DNA of 64,000 nucleotides, taken from positions 1-64,000 of the forward strand of contig NZ_LRTV01000011.1 in assembly GCF_003408845.1 (NCBI RefSeq), read 5' to 3'. The notes under the pieces are model-generated. The model saw only the letters and a list, made by a program, of their open reading frames with translations. It ran no database searches and was not told the DNA's origin. Every line of letters begins with the position of its first letter. Position 1 is the first letter of the stretch. The stretch is from Gardnerella massiliensis. GTDB taxonomy: Bacteria; Actinomycetota; Actinomycetes; Actinomycetales; Bifidobacteriaceae. Made by a program: the position numbers and the translations under genes. Below are positions 9,808 to 17,301 of the stretch, in pieces.

Positions 9808-9905
9808 AAGATCACGCTCAAAAACCACAAGAACCCAGCTTAAAGCCGCTTCGCATTAAACCTTTTAACGATAGCCCTCGCTAAGCTTTGCTACACAAAG
9901 CCTAA
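9808..9905 (-). repeat. Intergenic repeat family, partial copy R2
   Basis: This matches the central and right portions of copy R1: ACGCTCAAAAACCAC, then AAGCCGCTTCGCATTAAACC, then TTTTAACGATAGCCCTCGCT. The GTGGGTGCAC left end is missing. Confidence 0.7.
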
Positions 9906-10106
9906 AACGCAGCAACTAGACTGTACGCAAATAGGTATCATCAAAACGATATCTTGATTCAGTGCGATTTGTAAAGGAGCGCCACTGATTCTGTATGGAT
10001 TGAGTGAACGGGTAGTATATTTACACTTTTTTGAGTGCCAAGCCACTGATATAATTGTAATCTTGATAAGATTATGATACTTTTTTGATAAAAGGAGGTT
10101 AATAAA

Positions 10107-10364
10107 ATGATTAATATTCGCCCAGTTTCCGATTTAAGAAATAAATTCCCAGAAGTAGAAGAAACAGTTATAAATTCAAATACACCAGTATTCCTTACAA
10201 AAAATGGTTATGGGACTATGGTTCTCATGAGCATCAAACAATACTCCACTCTCACTGACGACACCGAAAGAAAACTCGACGAAGCAGATACTTTTGCCGC
10301 AAACACTTCTACGCGTCTTTCTAAAGCTGACGTCTTTGATAGCGTAAGGAGAAGGATTAATTAA
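10107..10364 (+). CDS. Phd/YefM-family antitoxin
   Basis: An 85-residue antitoxin of the Phd/YefM fold: N-terminal DNA-binding domain (IRPVSDLRNKFPEVE...PVFLTKNGYGTMVLMS) and a disordered acidic tail. It has its own AAAGGAGG site. Family members repress their operon and neutralise a RelE/ParE or Doc toxin encoded just downstream. Here only the C-terminal third of such a toxin remains (next feature), so the antitoxin is left without its target in this locus. Confidence 0.85.
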   Translation: MINIRPVSDLRNKFPEVEETVINSNTPVFLTKNGYGTMVLMSIKQYSTLTDDTERKLDEADTFAANTSTRLSKADVFDSVRRRIN

Positions 10365-10378
10365 CACGAGAACACCCC

Positions 10379-10492
10379 TACTACAGGATTAGCGTACGCA
10401 ACTTTTCTGTTTTTTACGTTGTCTTGGGCGACACTATGGAAGTGCGCAGACTTCTATATTCAAAACGAAATATTGACGCACTACTGGAATAA
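10379..10492 (+). pseudogene. RelE/ParE-family toxin, C-terminal remnant
   Basis: The plus strand directly after the antitoxin reads YRISVRNFSVFYVVLGDTM followed by EVRRLLYSKRNIDALLE and a stop. This is the characteristic final beta-hairpin and helix of RelE/ParE toxins. The N-terminal two thirds, including the start, are absent. The deletion brought the remnant to within 15 bp of the antitoxin stop. Confidence 0.7.
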
Positions 10493-10529
10493 CTATTCCT
10501 AATAACTATCATTATTTTATGTTAACGAT

Positions 10530-10590
10530 TATTAAAAAAGCTATCGTTAAAAGGTTTAAGATTGGCTTAATAGCTTGATTCTTGAGTGCA
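10530..10590 (+). repeat. Intergenic repeat family, inverted partial copy
   Basis: GCTATCGTTAAAAGGTTTAA is the reverse complement of the core of the R1-type repeat. It is followed by TTGGCTTAATAGCTTGATTC, as in the inverted copy at 17.2 kb. It lies between the toxin remnant and the broken lipoprotein copy. Confidence 0.65.
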
Positions 10591-10598
10591 AAATACTA

Positions 10599-10920
10599 CT
10601 ATTTCTTCTTATAACCTACAGCAACATTACCTGTTTTATTAATCCCTGGTACTTTAAGAACATCAGAACTTGACTTATCTTTTAAATCAAATTTTCCAAC
10701 TAAAAATAAAGCTTTAAGTCCTGGACCAGGTAAATTGAACGATGAGTCAACTAATTTGATTGGCTTATCTCCAAGAGTGACTTTAGACAAATCATAATTA
10801 GAATCAAGAATGTCTCGTGACACAAAGAGATACAACTTATCTTTATTCATATAGTTTTCTGGTATACGAAACTCTTCTTGAGATGCCGCTACTGTTTCCC
10901 AATGATACGACGCAAGCTTA
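10599..10920 (-). pseudogene. Truncated duplicate of the 8.9-kb lipoprotein
   Basis: The last 100 or so residues of the lipoprotein at 8910-9344 recur here with scattered substitutions (for example SSFNLPGPG for SQFNLPSSG). The signal peptide and lipobox are gone. Similarity stops exactly at the sequence for KLASYHWETV, where it joins the 3' end of the KilA-N gene. The open frame to 10943 begins inside that gene. A duplication followed by deletion is the simplest reading, and the product would not be exported. Confidence 0.75.
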
Positions 10921-11462
10921 TTGCAATTTTTTAATTGATTCACTTTCAGATAGTATCCTCATTTGTTCAATAGCTATTGCATTTAATTTCTCCAATCTTT
11001 CAGATTGACTCATACCTTCATTTATAAATACCGCATTAAGATTCTCAAGATTAGAAAGGCAAACAAGCTGAGATATATCTGCATAATCTCTAATATTGCC
11101 TTTTAAATCCGGATTTTCATCACGCCACTCTTTAGCTGTTATTCCAAATAAAGAAACATTAAGAATATCCGCTTCATTTGCATAAATAAAATTGATTTCC
11201 CCACCCATTGCTTAACAGATAATATAAAACGGTTAAGTCCTGCTTCATTTTTAATTCCCTCGAATTCGGTGGAATTAAAATTCGTGTTATACATTTCTTC
11301 CCACATACCTAAAAACTCTATCGTATTCTTATTCCTAAGCCACTTTTCAATCAAAGCAGAACCGTTATCAATATTTCTAACCATATCCGTTAAAGAAATA
11401 TAATCTCTATTGTCAATGGCAATAATACTGATTTCTGAACCTTCAACATTTATTTTAGACAC
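10918..11462 (-). pseudogene. KilA-N domain protein, deleted and frameshifted
   Basis: KilA-N proteins are DNA-binding proteins of phages and mobile elements. The N-terminal part is clear (INVEGSEISIIAIDNRDYISL, then WLRNKNTIEFLG, then LNRFILSVKQWV), starting at GTG 11462 after GAGAGGTG. About 60-80 residues are then missing. The C-terminal part (NFIYANEADILNVSLFG, TAKEWRDENPDLKGNIRDYA) follows in another frame down to 10918. Full-length relatives are about 270 residues, so this is a pseudogene. Confidence 0.8.
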
Positions 11463-11487
11463 GTAATCACCTCTCAATCATCCAATT

Positions 11488-12393
11488 TCACACATTTAGC
11501 AAATCATAGAAAGTACGCTCATCAATAATTTCTATATCTTGCCCCTCAAGTTTAAGCTTTTCTGCTTTCTTATGCTTTGAAGACTTCTCACCTTTAAGAA
11601 TTGCATTGTAATCATTGTCACCAAGTATCAGATAGTTCGTCTGCTTAGTCACACTATTATCTAAAACACCGCCGAGATTCACTACAATCTGCTGAGCATC
11701 TTTGCGAAGCATTTTCTCAAGCTTACCGGTGAAAACCACGTGCCGATTATAGAAAAATCCATCTTTATCAACAACCACTTCATCAGGCTTAATTGCTTTG
11801 ATATCTATCCCTTTACCACCGTGACTTCCGCTAACAGGCCATAAATCTTCAATTACTAGATTCTTCTCAGCCATGCGTGTTTTAACAGCATCATATAATT
11901 CTTTCGTTGATGTGCAGTCTGATAAAGCACGGTGTTCATTATTGTGTAAACCTAAGTAGTCAGTTAAATCGGAGAGTCTGTGATGTTGCAGCTCAGGATA
12001 CAGTTTACGAGCAAATTGCATCGTATCCATATACCGGTTAGTCAGTTGTTCCTTAAATCCTTCATTCAAAAAGCGCATATCAAAAGAAGTCCTATGACCA
12101 AGGATAATGTCATCACCTATGAACGAAAGCACAGACGTTTTCACACTGCCTATAGATGGCATGCCTTCCAGCATGTCATTAGTTATTCCTGTTAATGCTG
12201 TAATAAAACCGTCTACTTCTATACTCGGTTTAATCAGCTGATCATAACGGTCTACTATCTCATTATTTCTAACTTTTAAGATACCAATCTCAATAATCTC
12301 ATTATAATACGCAGAAAAGCCGGTCGTTTCGGTATCTAGCACACAGTAATCATCAATGAGTTGCTTAGTGTAATTTGAGTTTGAATTGGACAT
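11488..12393 (-). CDS. DEDDh 3'-5' exonuclease with BRCT domain
   Basis: A 301-residue protein. The N-terminal half is a DnaQ-type exonuclease with ExoI VLDTETTGF (residues 18-26), ExoII GHRTSFDMRFL near residue 100 and ExoIII HRALSDCTST near 155, so the DEDDh set is intact. The C-terminal 80 residues form a BRCT domain (RHVVFTGKLEKMLRKDAQQ...GGVLDNSVTKQTNYLILG). This architecture is common in Firmicutes and bifidobacteria and suggests DNA repair or proofreading of nicked DNA. The start follows AAGGAGGTG. Confidence 0.9.
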   Translation of the reverse strand: MSNSNSNYTKQLIDDYCVLDTETTGFSAYYNEIIEIGILKVRNNEIVDRYDQLIKPSIEVDGFITALTGITNDMLEGMPSIGSVKTSVLSFIGDDIILGHRTSFDMRFLNEGFKEQLTNRYMDTMQFARKLYPELQHHRLSDLTDYLGLHNNEHRALSDCTSTKELYDAVKTRMAEKNLVIEDLWPVSGSHGGKGIDIKAIKPDEVVVDKDGFFYNRHVVFTGKLEKMLRKDAQQIVVNLGGVLDNSVTKQTNYLILGDNDYNAILKGEKSSKHKKAEKLKLEGQDIEIIDERTFYDLLNV

Positions 12394-12487
12394 GAAAGCA
12401 CCTCCTTCATCTATTGAAATGAGCTTTTACAAATTTATCTTCTAATACTCATTATATCTTGAAAGCTAAGTGCCTTAAACATAAAAA

Positions 12488-12512
12488 CAGGTCGATTTTA
12501 ATCCTCGACCTG
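12488..12512 (-). terminator. Intrinsic terminator
   Basis: CAGGTCGA pairs with TCGACCTG across a 9-nt loop and is followed by TTTTTATG on the minus strand. It ends the zinc-ribbon gene transcript. Confidence 0.7.
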
Positions 12513-12556
12513 CTGTTTTAACTATTATCCCACCCTCATATAAAAGTAACTCTCAT

Positions 12557-12778
12557 TTAAATCTCATCATATTTCTTTTTTAATTTATCCATATTATCAA
12601 GGTCAATCCACTCCTCGCTAAAACCACAGGCAGTGCAAATATACCTATCAATAGGTACTGCCGACATAATTGTATGGCCAGTCATAATATTATTTCCAGT
12701 CCCATAAACCCCAGCAGATCCAGGCACAAATATAATTTCACTTCCCCCACACTTTGGGCATTTTTTCGTATTTTTCAT
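12557..12778 (-). CDS. Small zinc-ribbon protein
   Basis: A 73-residue protein with two zinc knuckles, CPKCG near the start and CTACG near residue 52, separated by a glycine-rich stretch. Many such proteins are annotated only as zinc ribbon. They may bind nucleic acid or other proteins. AAAGGAGG precedes the start and a terminator follows. Function unknown. Confidence 0.7.
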   Translation of the reverse strand: MKNTKKCPKCGGSEIIFVPGSAGVYGTGNNIMTGHTIMSAVPIDRYICTACGFSEEWIDLDNMDKLKKKYDEI

Positions 12779-13043
12779 AAATCCTCCTTTTTAATCTAAT
12801 AATGTTCTTTTATTGTTTTGAAAAATTTCATAAAGATAGGAAGGAACGCATACCTATACATCAGGTATATATTTCTGCCAATTAAAAATTCTACGTGAAA
12901 AGAGACAGAACTACGCTGTCTGTCTGTCAAGGATTTTGTCAGTTTTTTCATGGCTTGCCAACCTTTTATGCTAACTTTTCTTGAGTTAATCATACAAGAA
13001 AAAATCTATATTGACTTGCCTTCATATATTGTATATTTGTTAT

Positions 13044-13322
13044 TTACTCGTCTACTTTCATTACACTCCCATCAAGGAAGATAATATCAACCTTTCCATC
13101 TTGATGCACGATTAGATAGTAAACCATGCTAAGCCAGACGTTTTCATCGAACACTGTTAACAAGTCCTGTTTTTTCAAGTCCTCGATAAAATATTCAACT
13201 TCATCATGCCTCATTTGCTTGTCAACAATGCGAGCTTTTACTTCCTTAAGCCTTGATTCTACAGTATTAAACCTGTTCACTAGACTCGTATATTTTTTCT
13301 CATACTCATCCTGGTTCTGCAA
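13044..13322 (-). pseudogene. Large serine recombinase, C-terminal fragment
   Basis: The 92 codons match the coiled-coil and terminal beta domain of large serine recombinases: YEKKYTSLVNRFNTVESRLK, then FIEDLKKQDLLTVFDENVW, then a short basic or acidic strand ending in DGSVMKVDE. The catalytic and zinc domains are absent, and upstream there is only repeat-like sequence. It marks an earlier integrated element that was lost. The frame upstream at 12796-12993 shows no family features. Confidence 0.65.
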
Positions 13323-13432
13323 TTTCCGTGCATTTTCATTGATACAGTTGTTAATCTTTTAACGATTACCCTAACTAATCACCGGCTAAACAGGACGGAC
13401 ATTGAGCCTGACTTTAAGATTCATAAAAAGAA

Positions 13433-13466
13433 GTGACTATTACTGACAGAGATCAGTAATAGTCAC
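13433..13466 (-). terminator. Intrinsic terminator with 14-bp stem
   Basis: GTGACTATTACTGA pairs perfectly with TCAGTAATAGTCAC around a 6-nt loop and is followed by TTCTTTTT on the minus strand. It closes the 59-residue membrane protein gene upstream of it. Confidence 0.8.
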
Positions 13467-13508
13467 CCAACGTGAGATATTCAACTATTGACTTGAACCA
13501 AACAAAAT

Positions 13509-13688
13509 TCAATCAGTCTTTCGAAGGACAGTCTTAAGCGAGATCACTGTGACACCAATAGCAAAAGAGGTAAAACCAATTCTAATAGCAAGTGTGCCAT
13601 CCCATATTAAGGCAACCAGCATCGCGATTAAGGCAACCGTCAAGCCGAATGTCGCTACTTCACGGCAAAAACGAACGAGCTTGTCCAT
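13509..13688 (-). CDS. 59-residue two-helix membrane protein
   Basis: A short gene encoding MDKLVRFCREVATFGLTVAL and onward, with two hydrophobic helices and a basic C-terminal end (LKTVLRKTD). GAGGAGG and AAGGA lie before the ATG. Its leader of about 75 bp, from GTGGTAAAATATAGC to the start codon, is nearly identical to that of the DUF4097 gene at 16.1-16.7 kb, so both probably answer to the same promoter type. A strong terminator follows. Function unknown. Confidence 0.6.
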   Translation of the reverse strand: MDKLVRFCREVATFGLTVALIAMLVALIWDGTLAIRIGFTSFAIGVTVISLKTVLRKTD

Positions 13689-13780
13689 TCCTTAAATACC
13701 TCCTCGTTCACATACTAATAATCAGGTTTCATTTTAACTTTTGAGCTATATTTTACCACTCAACAAAGTGGGTGCAGGGT

Positions 13781-14005
13781 GGGTGCAAAGTGTGTGCACT
13801 TTTTAACGTTAACATCCTGTGCACTCGACCCTAGAGCGTCGATATCTTACCTCATACAGAAAAATAGCACTCAAAAATCACGCCAAGCCAGCCTAAAGCC
13901 GCCACTCACTAAACCTTTTAACGATAGCCCTCGCTAAACCCTGCTATACAAGGGCAAAATGCACCCACCTATTAAGCCCTTGACATCAATACGACAGTCT
14001 CACGT
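13781..14005 (-). repeat. Intergenic repeat family, copy R3
   Basis: Full-length copy: GTGTGTGCACTTTTTAACG at the left, TTTTAACGATAGCCCTCGCT in the core and TGCACCCACCTATTAAGCCC at the right. It fills most of the gap between the 59-residue protein and the ABC-F gene. The remainder (14006-14140) shows nothing I recognise. Confidence 0.8.
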
Positions 14006-14140
14006 GTATCAAGACTACCCTGATGATAACCATGCATCAAAAAAAGAGCCTTAACGTTCGTTGCAGGAAAGAAGCTGACAAGGGGAATGTCGTATGATGA
14101 TAAAAGTCTAAGACACTACAAACTGGGATTTGGATTTTAC

Positions 14141-15619
14141 TTAAAATTGTATTATTTTATTAGCGATATCTTCTACAAATCGCTTATCGTGTTCCACAAA
14201 TATGAGTGTAGGCTTTGCTTCTTTTATAATTTCCTCAATCTGTATTCTTGATATTACATCTATATAATTCAGTGGTTCGTCCCAAACAAACATATGAGCT
14301 GGCTTTGAGAAACTTACAGCAATTAAAACTTTCTTTTTTTGTCCATCACTATAATTCTTCATATCCATTTCAAATAATTCTCTTGAAAAATCTAATTTTC
14401 TTAGAATTGTTTTACACAATGTTTCATCAACATCTTGCTTGTGAATATATTCATTTAGGCTACCTGTTAAATTAGATGTGTCTTGAGGAATATACGAGAT
14501 TTTTAAATTACCTGCTAATTTTATCTCACCTGTATACTCGTGATTTATACCTAATAAAATTTTAATCAAGGTTGATTTTCCGCTACCATTACCCCCATAT
14601 ATAGCCACTATATCGCCTTGCTTTATCTCAAAACTTACATTACTTAATATCTGTCTCTCTCCATAGCATGATGATAAATTGCTAACCGATATTAGAGGAT
14701 TTTTATGATGATGTAGCGGATGCAGTAATAGGCTTTCCTTTATTTCGATATCTTTTAGTAAACTCTGTTTTTCTTCTATTGCCTTGTTTTGTCTATTCTC
14801 CAAATTCTTAGATTTTTTCATCATCTTGGCTGATTGATGACCTATACGTCCTTTGTCTGGTTTTACACCTGATACTTTCACACCATTTTTAGTATTCTCA
14901 ATTTTATCAGACCAAATTTGACTTTGTCTTGCAGCCTCTTTTAATCGTTTAATATCTTTTCTTAATCTCTCATTTTGACTAATTTCAAATTGGTCTTTCA
15001 TCACTTTGTTTGCATACCATGATGTAAAATTTCCCGATTGGACATCAATAGAATTCCTGTTAATAGAAATAACATGATTGATACAACCATCTAAAAAATC
15101 TCTATCATGAGATATAAGCAAAAATCCTTTTTTACTTTTCAGATATTCACTTACAATTTTTCTTCCGTCCATATCTAAATGGTTTGTTGGTTCATCAATA
15201 AGTAAAAAGCCATCTTCTCTTGTAAACAAAATAGCTAAAAGGATTTTTGTTTGTTCCCCTTTAGAAAGCGTTTCAAACTCTCTGTAAACAAGGTTCTCAT
15301 CTACATTTAGCAAACTGAGTTCTCTAAATAACTTCCATTCTTCATCATCTGATATTAGTTCTTTATATAACTCAATTCCTAATTTTGAAGTATCGCTTAT
15401 ATTTGGTGGAAATTTAATAAATTCAACATCCTTGCTTATTTTACCTTGATAAGTTTCTTGATTTAAAAGTAACTTAAATAGAGTTGATTTACCGATTCCA
15501 TTTCTTCCTATCAATCCCGTTTTCCAGTTTGTATCAAAGGAAAACGATACATTTTTAAATATGGGTTTTACATATCCATAATATGAGAAAGTGAGGTTTT
15601 CAATTTTAATTACTGACAT
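14141..15619 (-). CDS. lsa(C): ABC-F ribosomal protection protein, Lsa(C)-like
   Basis: A 492-residue soluble tandem ABC protein without membrane segments. Cassette 1 has Walker A GRNGIGKST, signature LSKGEQ and Walker B LIDEPTNHLD. Cassette 2 has GGNGSGKST, YSDGQKKK and FVWDEPLNYID. A basic linker of about 80 residues separates them. ABC-F proteins of the Lsa group displace lincosamides, pleuromutilins and streptogramin A from the ribosome. Length and opening (TFSYYGYVKPIF) fit Lsa(C), but the allele needs alignment. The start at 15619 excludes 17 codons that run into the repeat. It is flanked by repeat ends, consistent with acquisition. Confidence 0.75.
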   Translation of the reverse strand: MSVIKIENLTFSYYGYVKPIFKNVSFSFDTNWKTGLIGRNGIGKSTLFKLLLNQETYQGKISKDVEFIKFPPNISDTSKLGIELYKELISDDEEWKLFRELSLLNVDENLVYREFETLSKGEQTKILLAILFTREDGFLLIDEPTNHLDMDGRKIVSEYLKSKKGFLLISHDRDFLDGCINHVISINRNSIDVQSGNFTSWYANKVMKDQFEISQNERLRKDIKRLKEAARQSQIWSDKIENTKNGVKVSGVKPDKGRIGHQSAKMMKKSKNLENRQNKAIEEKQSLLKDIEIKESLLLHPLHHHKNPLISVSNLSSCYGERQILSNVSFEIKQGDIVAIYGGNGSGKSTLIKILLGINHEYTGEIKLAGNLKISYIPQDTSNLTGSLNEYIHKQDVDETLCKTILRKLDFSRELFEMDMKNYSDGQKKKVLIAVSFSKPAHMFVWDEPLNYIDVISRIQIEEIIKEAKPTLIFVEHDKRFVEDIANKIIQF

Positions 15620-15726
15620 AAAACGCCTCCCTAAATTATCATTTACCGCCCGGGTGCAAAGTGTGTGCACCTTTTAACGTTTAGTTTTTCATGTATTACT
15701 ACGGTTATCACTGCTTTGCTTTTCAG

Positions 15727-16011
15727 TCATTTCAATTCTCGATTAGGTAATTTTCCAGTTCTCAAAGCGACAGTAACAAACTCAACCTCTTGCAAGCACT
15801 TCTCGCAAAGTTCATAACCTTCATTGAAGTTCACTCTTGACCTAAATGTGCTAGCAATGAATTCGCATGGTGAGGTGATCCTTTCAACTACACCGCACCG
15901 TTCGCACTCAGCATACACATTCCCATCCTTAATCGGAATAAACATTCCATGATCTTTCTCATTTCCCATGACGCTAACATCTTCGAAATCATCAAATTTT
16001 ACATAGAGCAT
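15727..16011 (-). CDS. Hypothetical protein with four-cysteine cluster
   Basis: A 94-residue protein with CERCG near residue 37 and CEKCL near residue 72, a likely zinc site. It also contains mostly hydrophilic sequence. The ATG follows AAAGGAGG. I do not recognise the family. It stands between the ABC-F gene and the DUF4097 gene, in the same direction but with gaps of about 90 bp each side. Confidence 0.6.
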   Translation of the reverse strand: MLYVKFDDFEDVSVMGNEKDHGMFIPIKDGNVYAECERCGVVERITSPCEFIASTFRSRVNFNEGYELCEKCLQEVEFVTVALRTGKLPNRELK

Positions 16012-16102
16012 ATACGGCTTCCTCCTTTATCGGTATGTCTATATACGCTCTAATTCCAACTTATATCAAGTTTTATTGCTTCTTTTTTGATCTATATGTC
16101 TG

Positions 16103-16696
16103 CTACTTCGCAATAGCTTTCCCATTAAGACAGTGCACCATGTAATGCGCAAATCCATCGTTTTTACAATTTACCTTCTTCTTATCTGAAACCTCGGTGA
16201 CACCATTCTCACAATCTACTTCAAGGCTTGCATCCTTGGTGATTGTTCCTTCTAAAATACTCATGCCATTTAACGTATCAAGCGTACAAACATGAGTTAC
16301 TTCTACGTTTGTTGCTGAAGCCAACCCATTATAACATTTAAGAAAGACATCATCCGCCTTCAAATTAACAACTTCTACCTTGCCATTGTTCACTTCTACA
16401 TAAAGCTTACCAATCTCAATATCCGTGATGAGCACTTGATTAGAATCAGATTCAACCTCACAAACTTCCACATCATGTGGCAAACTCACAAGAATTTCAG
16501 GCATACCCTGAGTAAACCACCTCAGCCAATTCGAAGCTGAAACTTTTTTAGTTTGAATAAGCCTTATAACATTTTGCGCATCCTCAACCCTCAATATATC
16601 TTGTTCACAGTTAACAAAGCTCACGCCAAAGGTATCAGCACGTTTCACCGTTAAACGAACATCTTTCGTCTCTGCGATAAACTTCTTATTATCCAT
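16103..16696 (-). CDS. DUF4097-like beta-helix protein
   Basis: A 197-residue protein built of short beta repeats (LYVEVNNGKVEVVNLKADDV, then LDTLNGMSILEG and VDCENGVTEVSD). This is the pattern of DUF4097 proteins, which are often encoded near small membrane regulators. No signal peptide is visible, so it is probably cytoplasmic or membrane-attached through a partner. Its leader duplicates that of the 59-residue membrane protein 3 kb away. Biochemical function unknown. Confidence 0.65.
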   Translation of the reverse strand: MDNKKFIAETKDVRLTVKRADTFGVSFVNCEQDILRVEDAQNVIRLIQTKKVSASNWLRWFTQGMPEILVSLPHDVEVCEVESDSNQVLITDIEIGKLYVEVNNGKVEVVNLKADDVFLKCYNGLASATNVEVTHVCTLDTLNGMSILEGTITKDASLEVDCENGVTEVSDKKKVNCKNDGFAHYMVHCLNGKAIAK

Positions 16697-16763
16697 TCCT
16701 TAAGCACCTCCTCGTGCACATACTAATAATCAGGTTTCATTTTACCTTTTGAGCTATATTTTC

Positions 16764-17100
16764 CCACTTCACAGCCTGGGTGCAAAGTGGCGAATCGACT
16801 TGCATGAGCGATTAAATATAATTCGCGAATGCACTTCGATTCGCTGAGCTTGCTCAGAGTTGAAAGCACAGTGTGCTTTCAACGCAAGCGAAGTACGTTA
16901 ACATCCTGTGCACTCGACCCTATAGTGTAGACATGTTTACTCAAACAGCCAAACTGCGCTCAAAAACCGCGAGAACCCAGCTTAAAGCCGCTTCGCATTA
17001 AACCTTTTAACGATAGCCCTCGCTAACCCCTGCTACACAAGGGCAAACTTGCACCCACCTAATCAGCCTTTGACATCAATACAACACTCTCGACGTGGAT
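16764..17100 (-). repeat. Intergenic repeat family, copy R4 split by a palindrome-rich insert
   Basis: The left end (GGGTGCAAAGTGG at about 16774) is separated from the rest (from ACGTTAACATCC at about 16894 onward) by about 105 bp not present in R1 or R3. That insert holds two perfect hairpins, 16844-16857 (CTGAGC/GCTCAG) and 16859-16883 (GTTGAAAGCAC/GTGCTTTCAAC, 3-nt loop), and an inverted GCGAATCGA pair. It looks like a small repeat inserted in a repeat. Confidence 0.65.
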
Positions 17101-17156
17101 TGAGAGAACTCCAAGTATAGCTACACTTTTTTGAGTGCACACTCTTGATAGTGGGT

Positions 17157-17226
17157 GCACTTTTTAACGATAGGGAAAGCTATCGTTAAAAGGTTTAAGA
17201 TTGGCTTAATAGCTTGATTTTTGAGC
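17157..17226 (+). repeat. Intergenic repeat family, inverted copy with hairpin
   Basis: CTTTTTAACGATAG and CTATCGTTAAAAGG form a near-perfect hairpin with a 6-nt loop. The following TTTAAGATTGGCTTAATAGC repeats what is seen at 10.55 kb. This is the last flank sequence before the prophage recombinase operon terminator. Confidence 0.6.
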
Positions 17227-17234
17227 ATAAAAAA

Positions 17235-17262
17235 CAGCCTAGAAAGGATTCCCCCTAGGCTG
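17235..17262 (-). terminator. Terminator of the recombinase operon
   Basis: CAGCCTAG pairs with CTAGGCTG around a 12-nt loop, with TTTTTTATG following on the minus strand, 40 bp beyond the last recombinase stop. Confidence 0.75.
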
Positions 17263-17301
17263 ACTTTTGTAACATTTCAAACACTCACAGTCTTTTGACT
17301 T

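Noticed and set aside
12796-12993. 65-codon minus-strand ORF beside the recombinase fragment
   Set aside because: No ribosome site at the start, mixed composition and no family features. It is probably random open frame in remnant DNA.
13470-13500. GGTTCAAGTC-like sequence suggesting a tRNA T-loop on the minus strand
   Set aside because: The flanking bases cannot form a T-stem or acceptor stem. I see no tRNA in the window.
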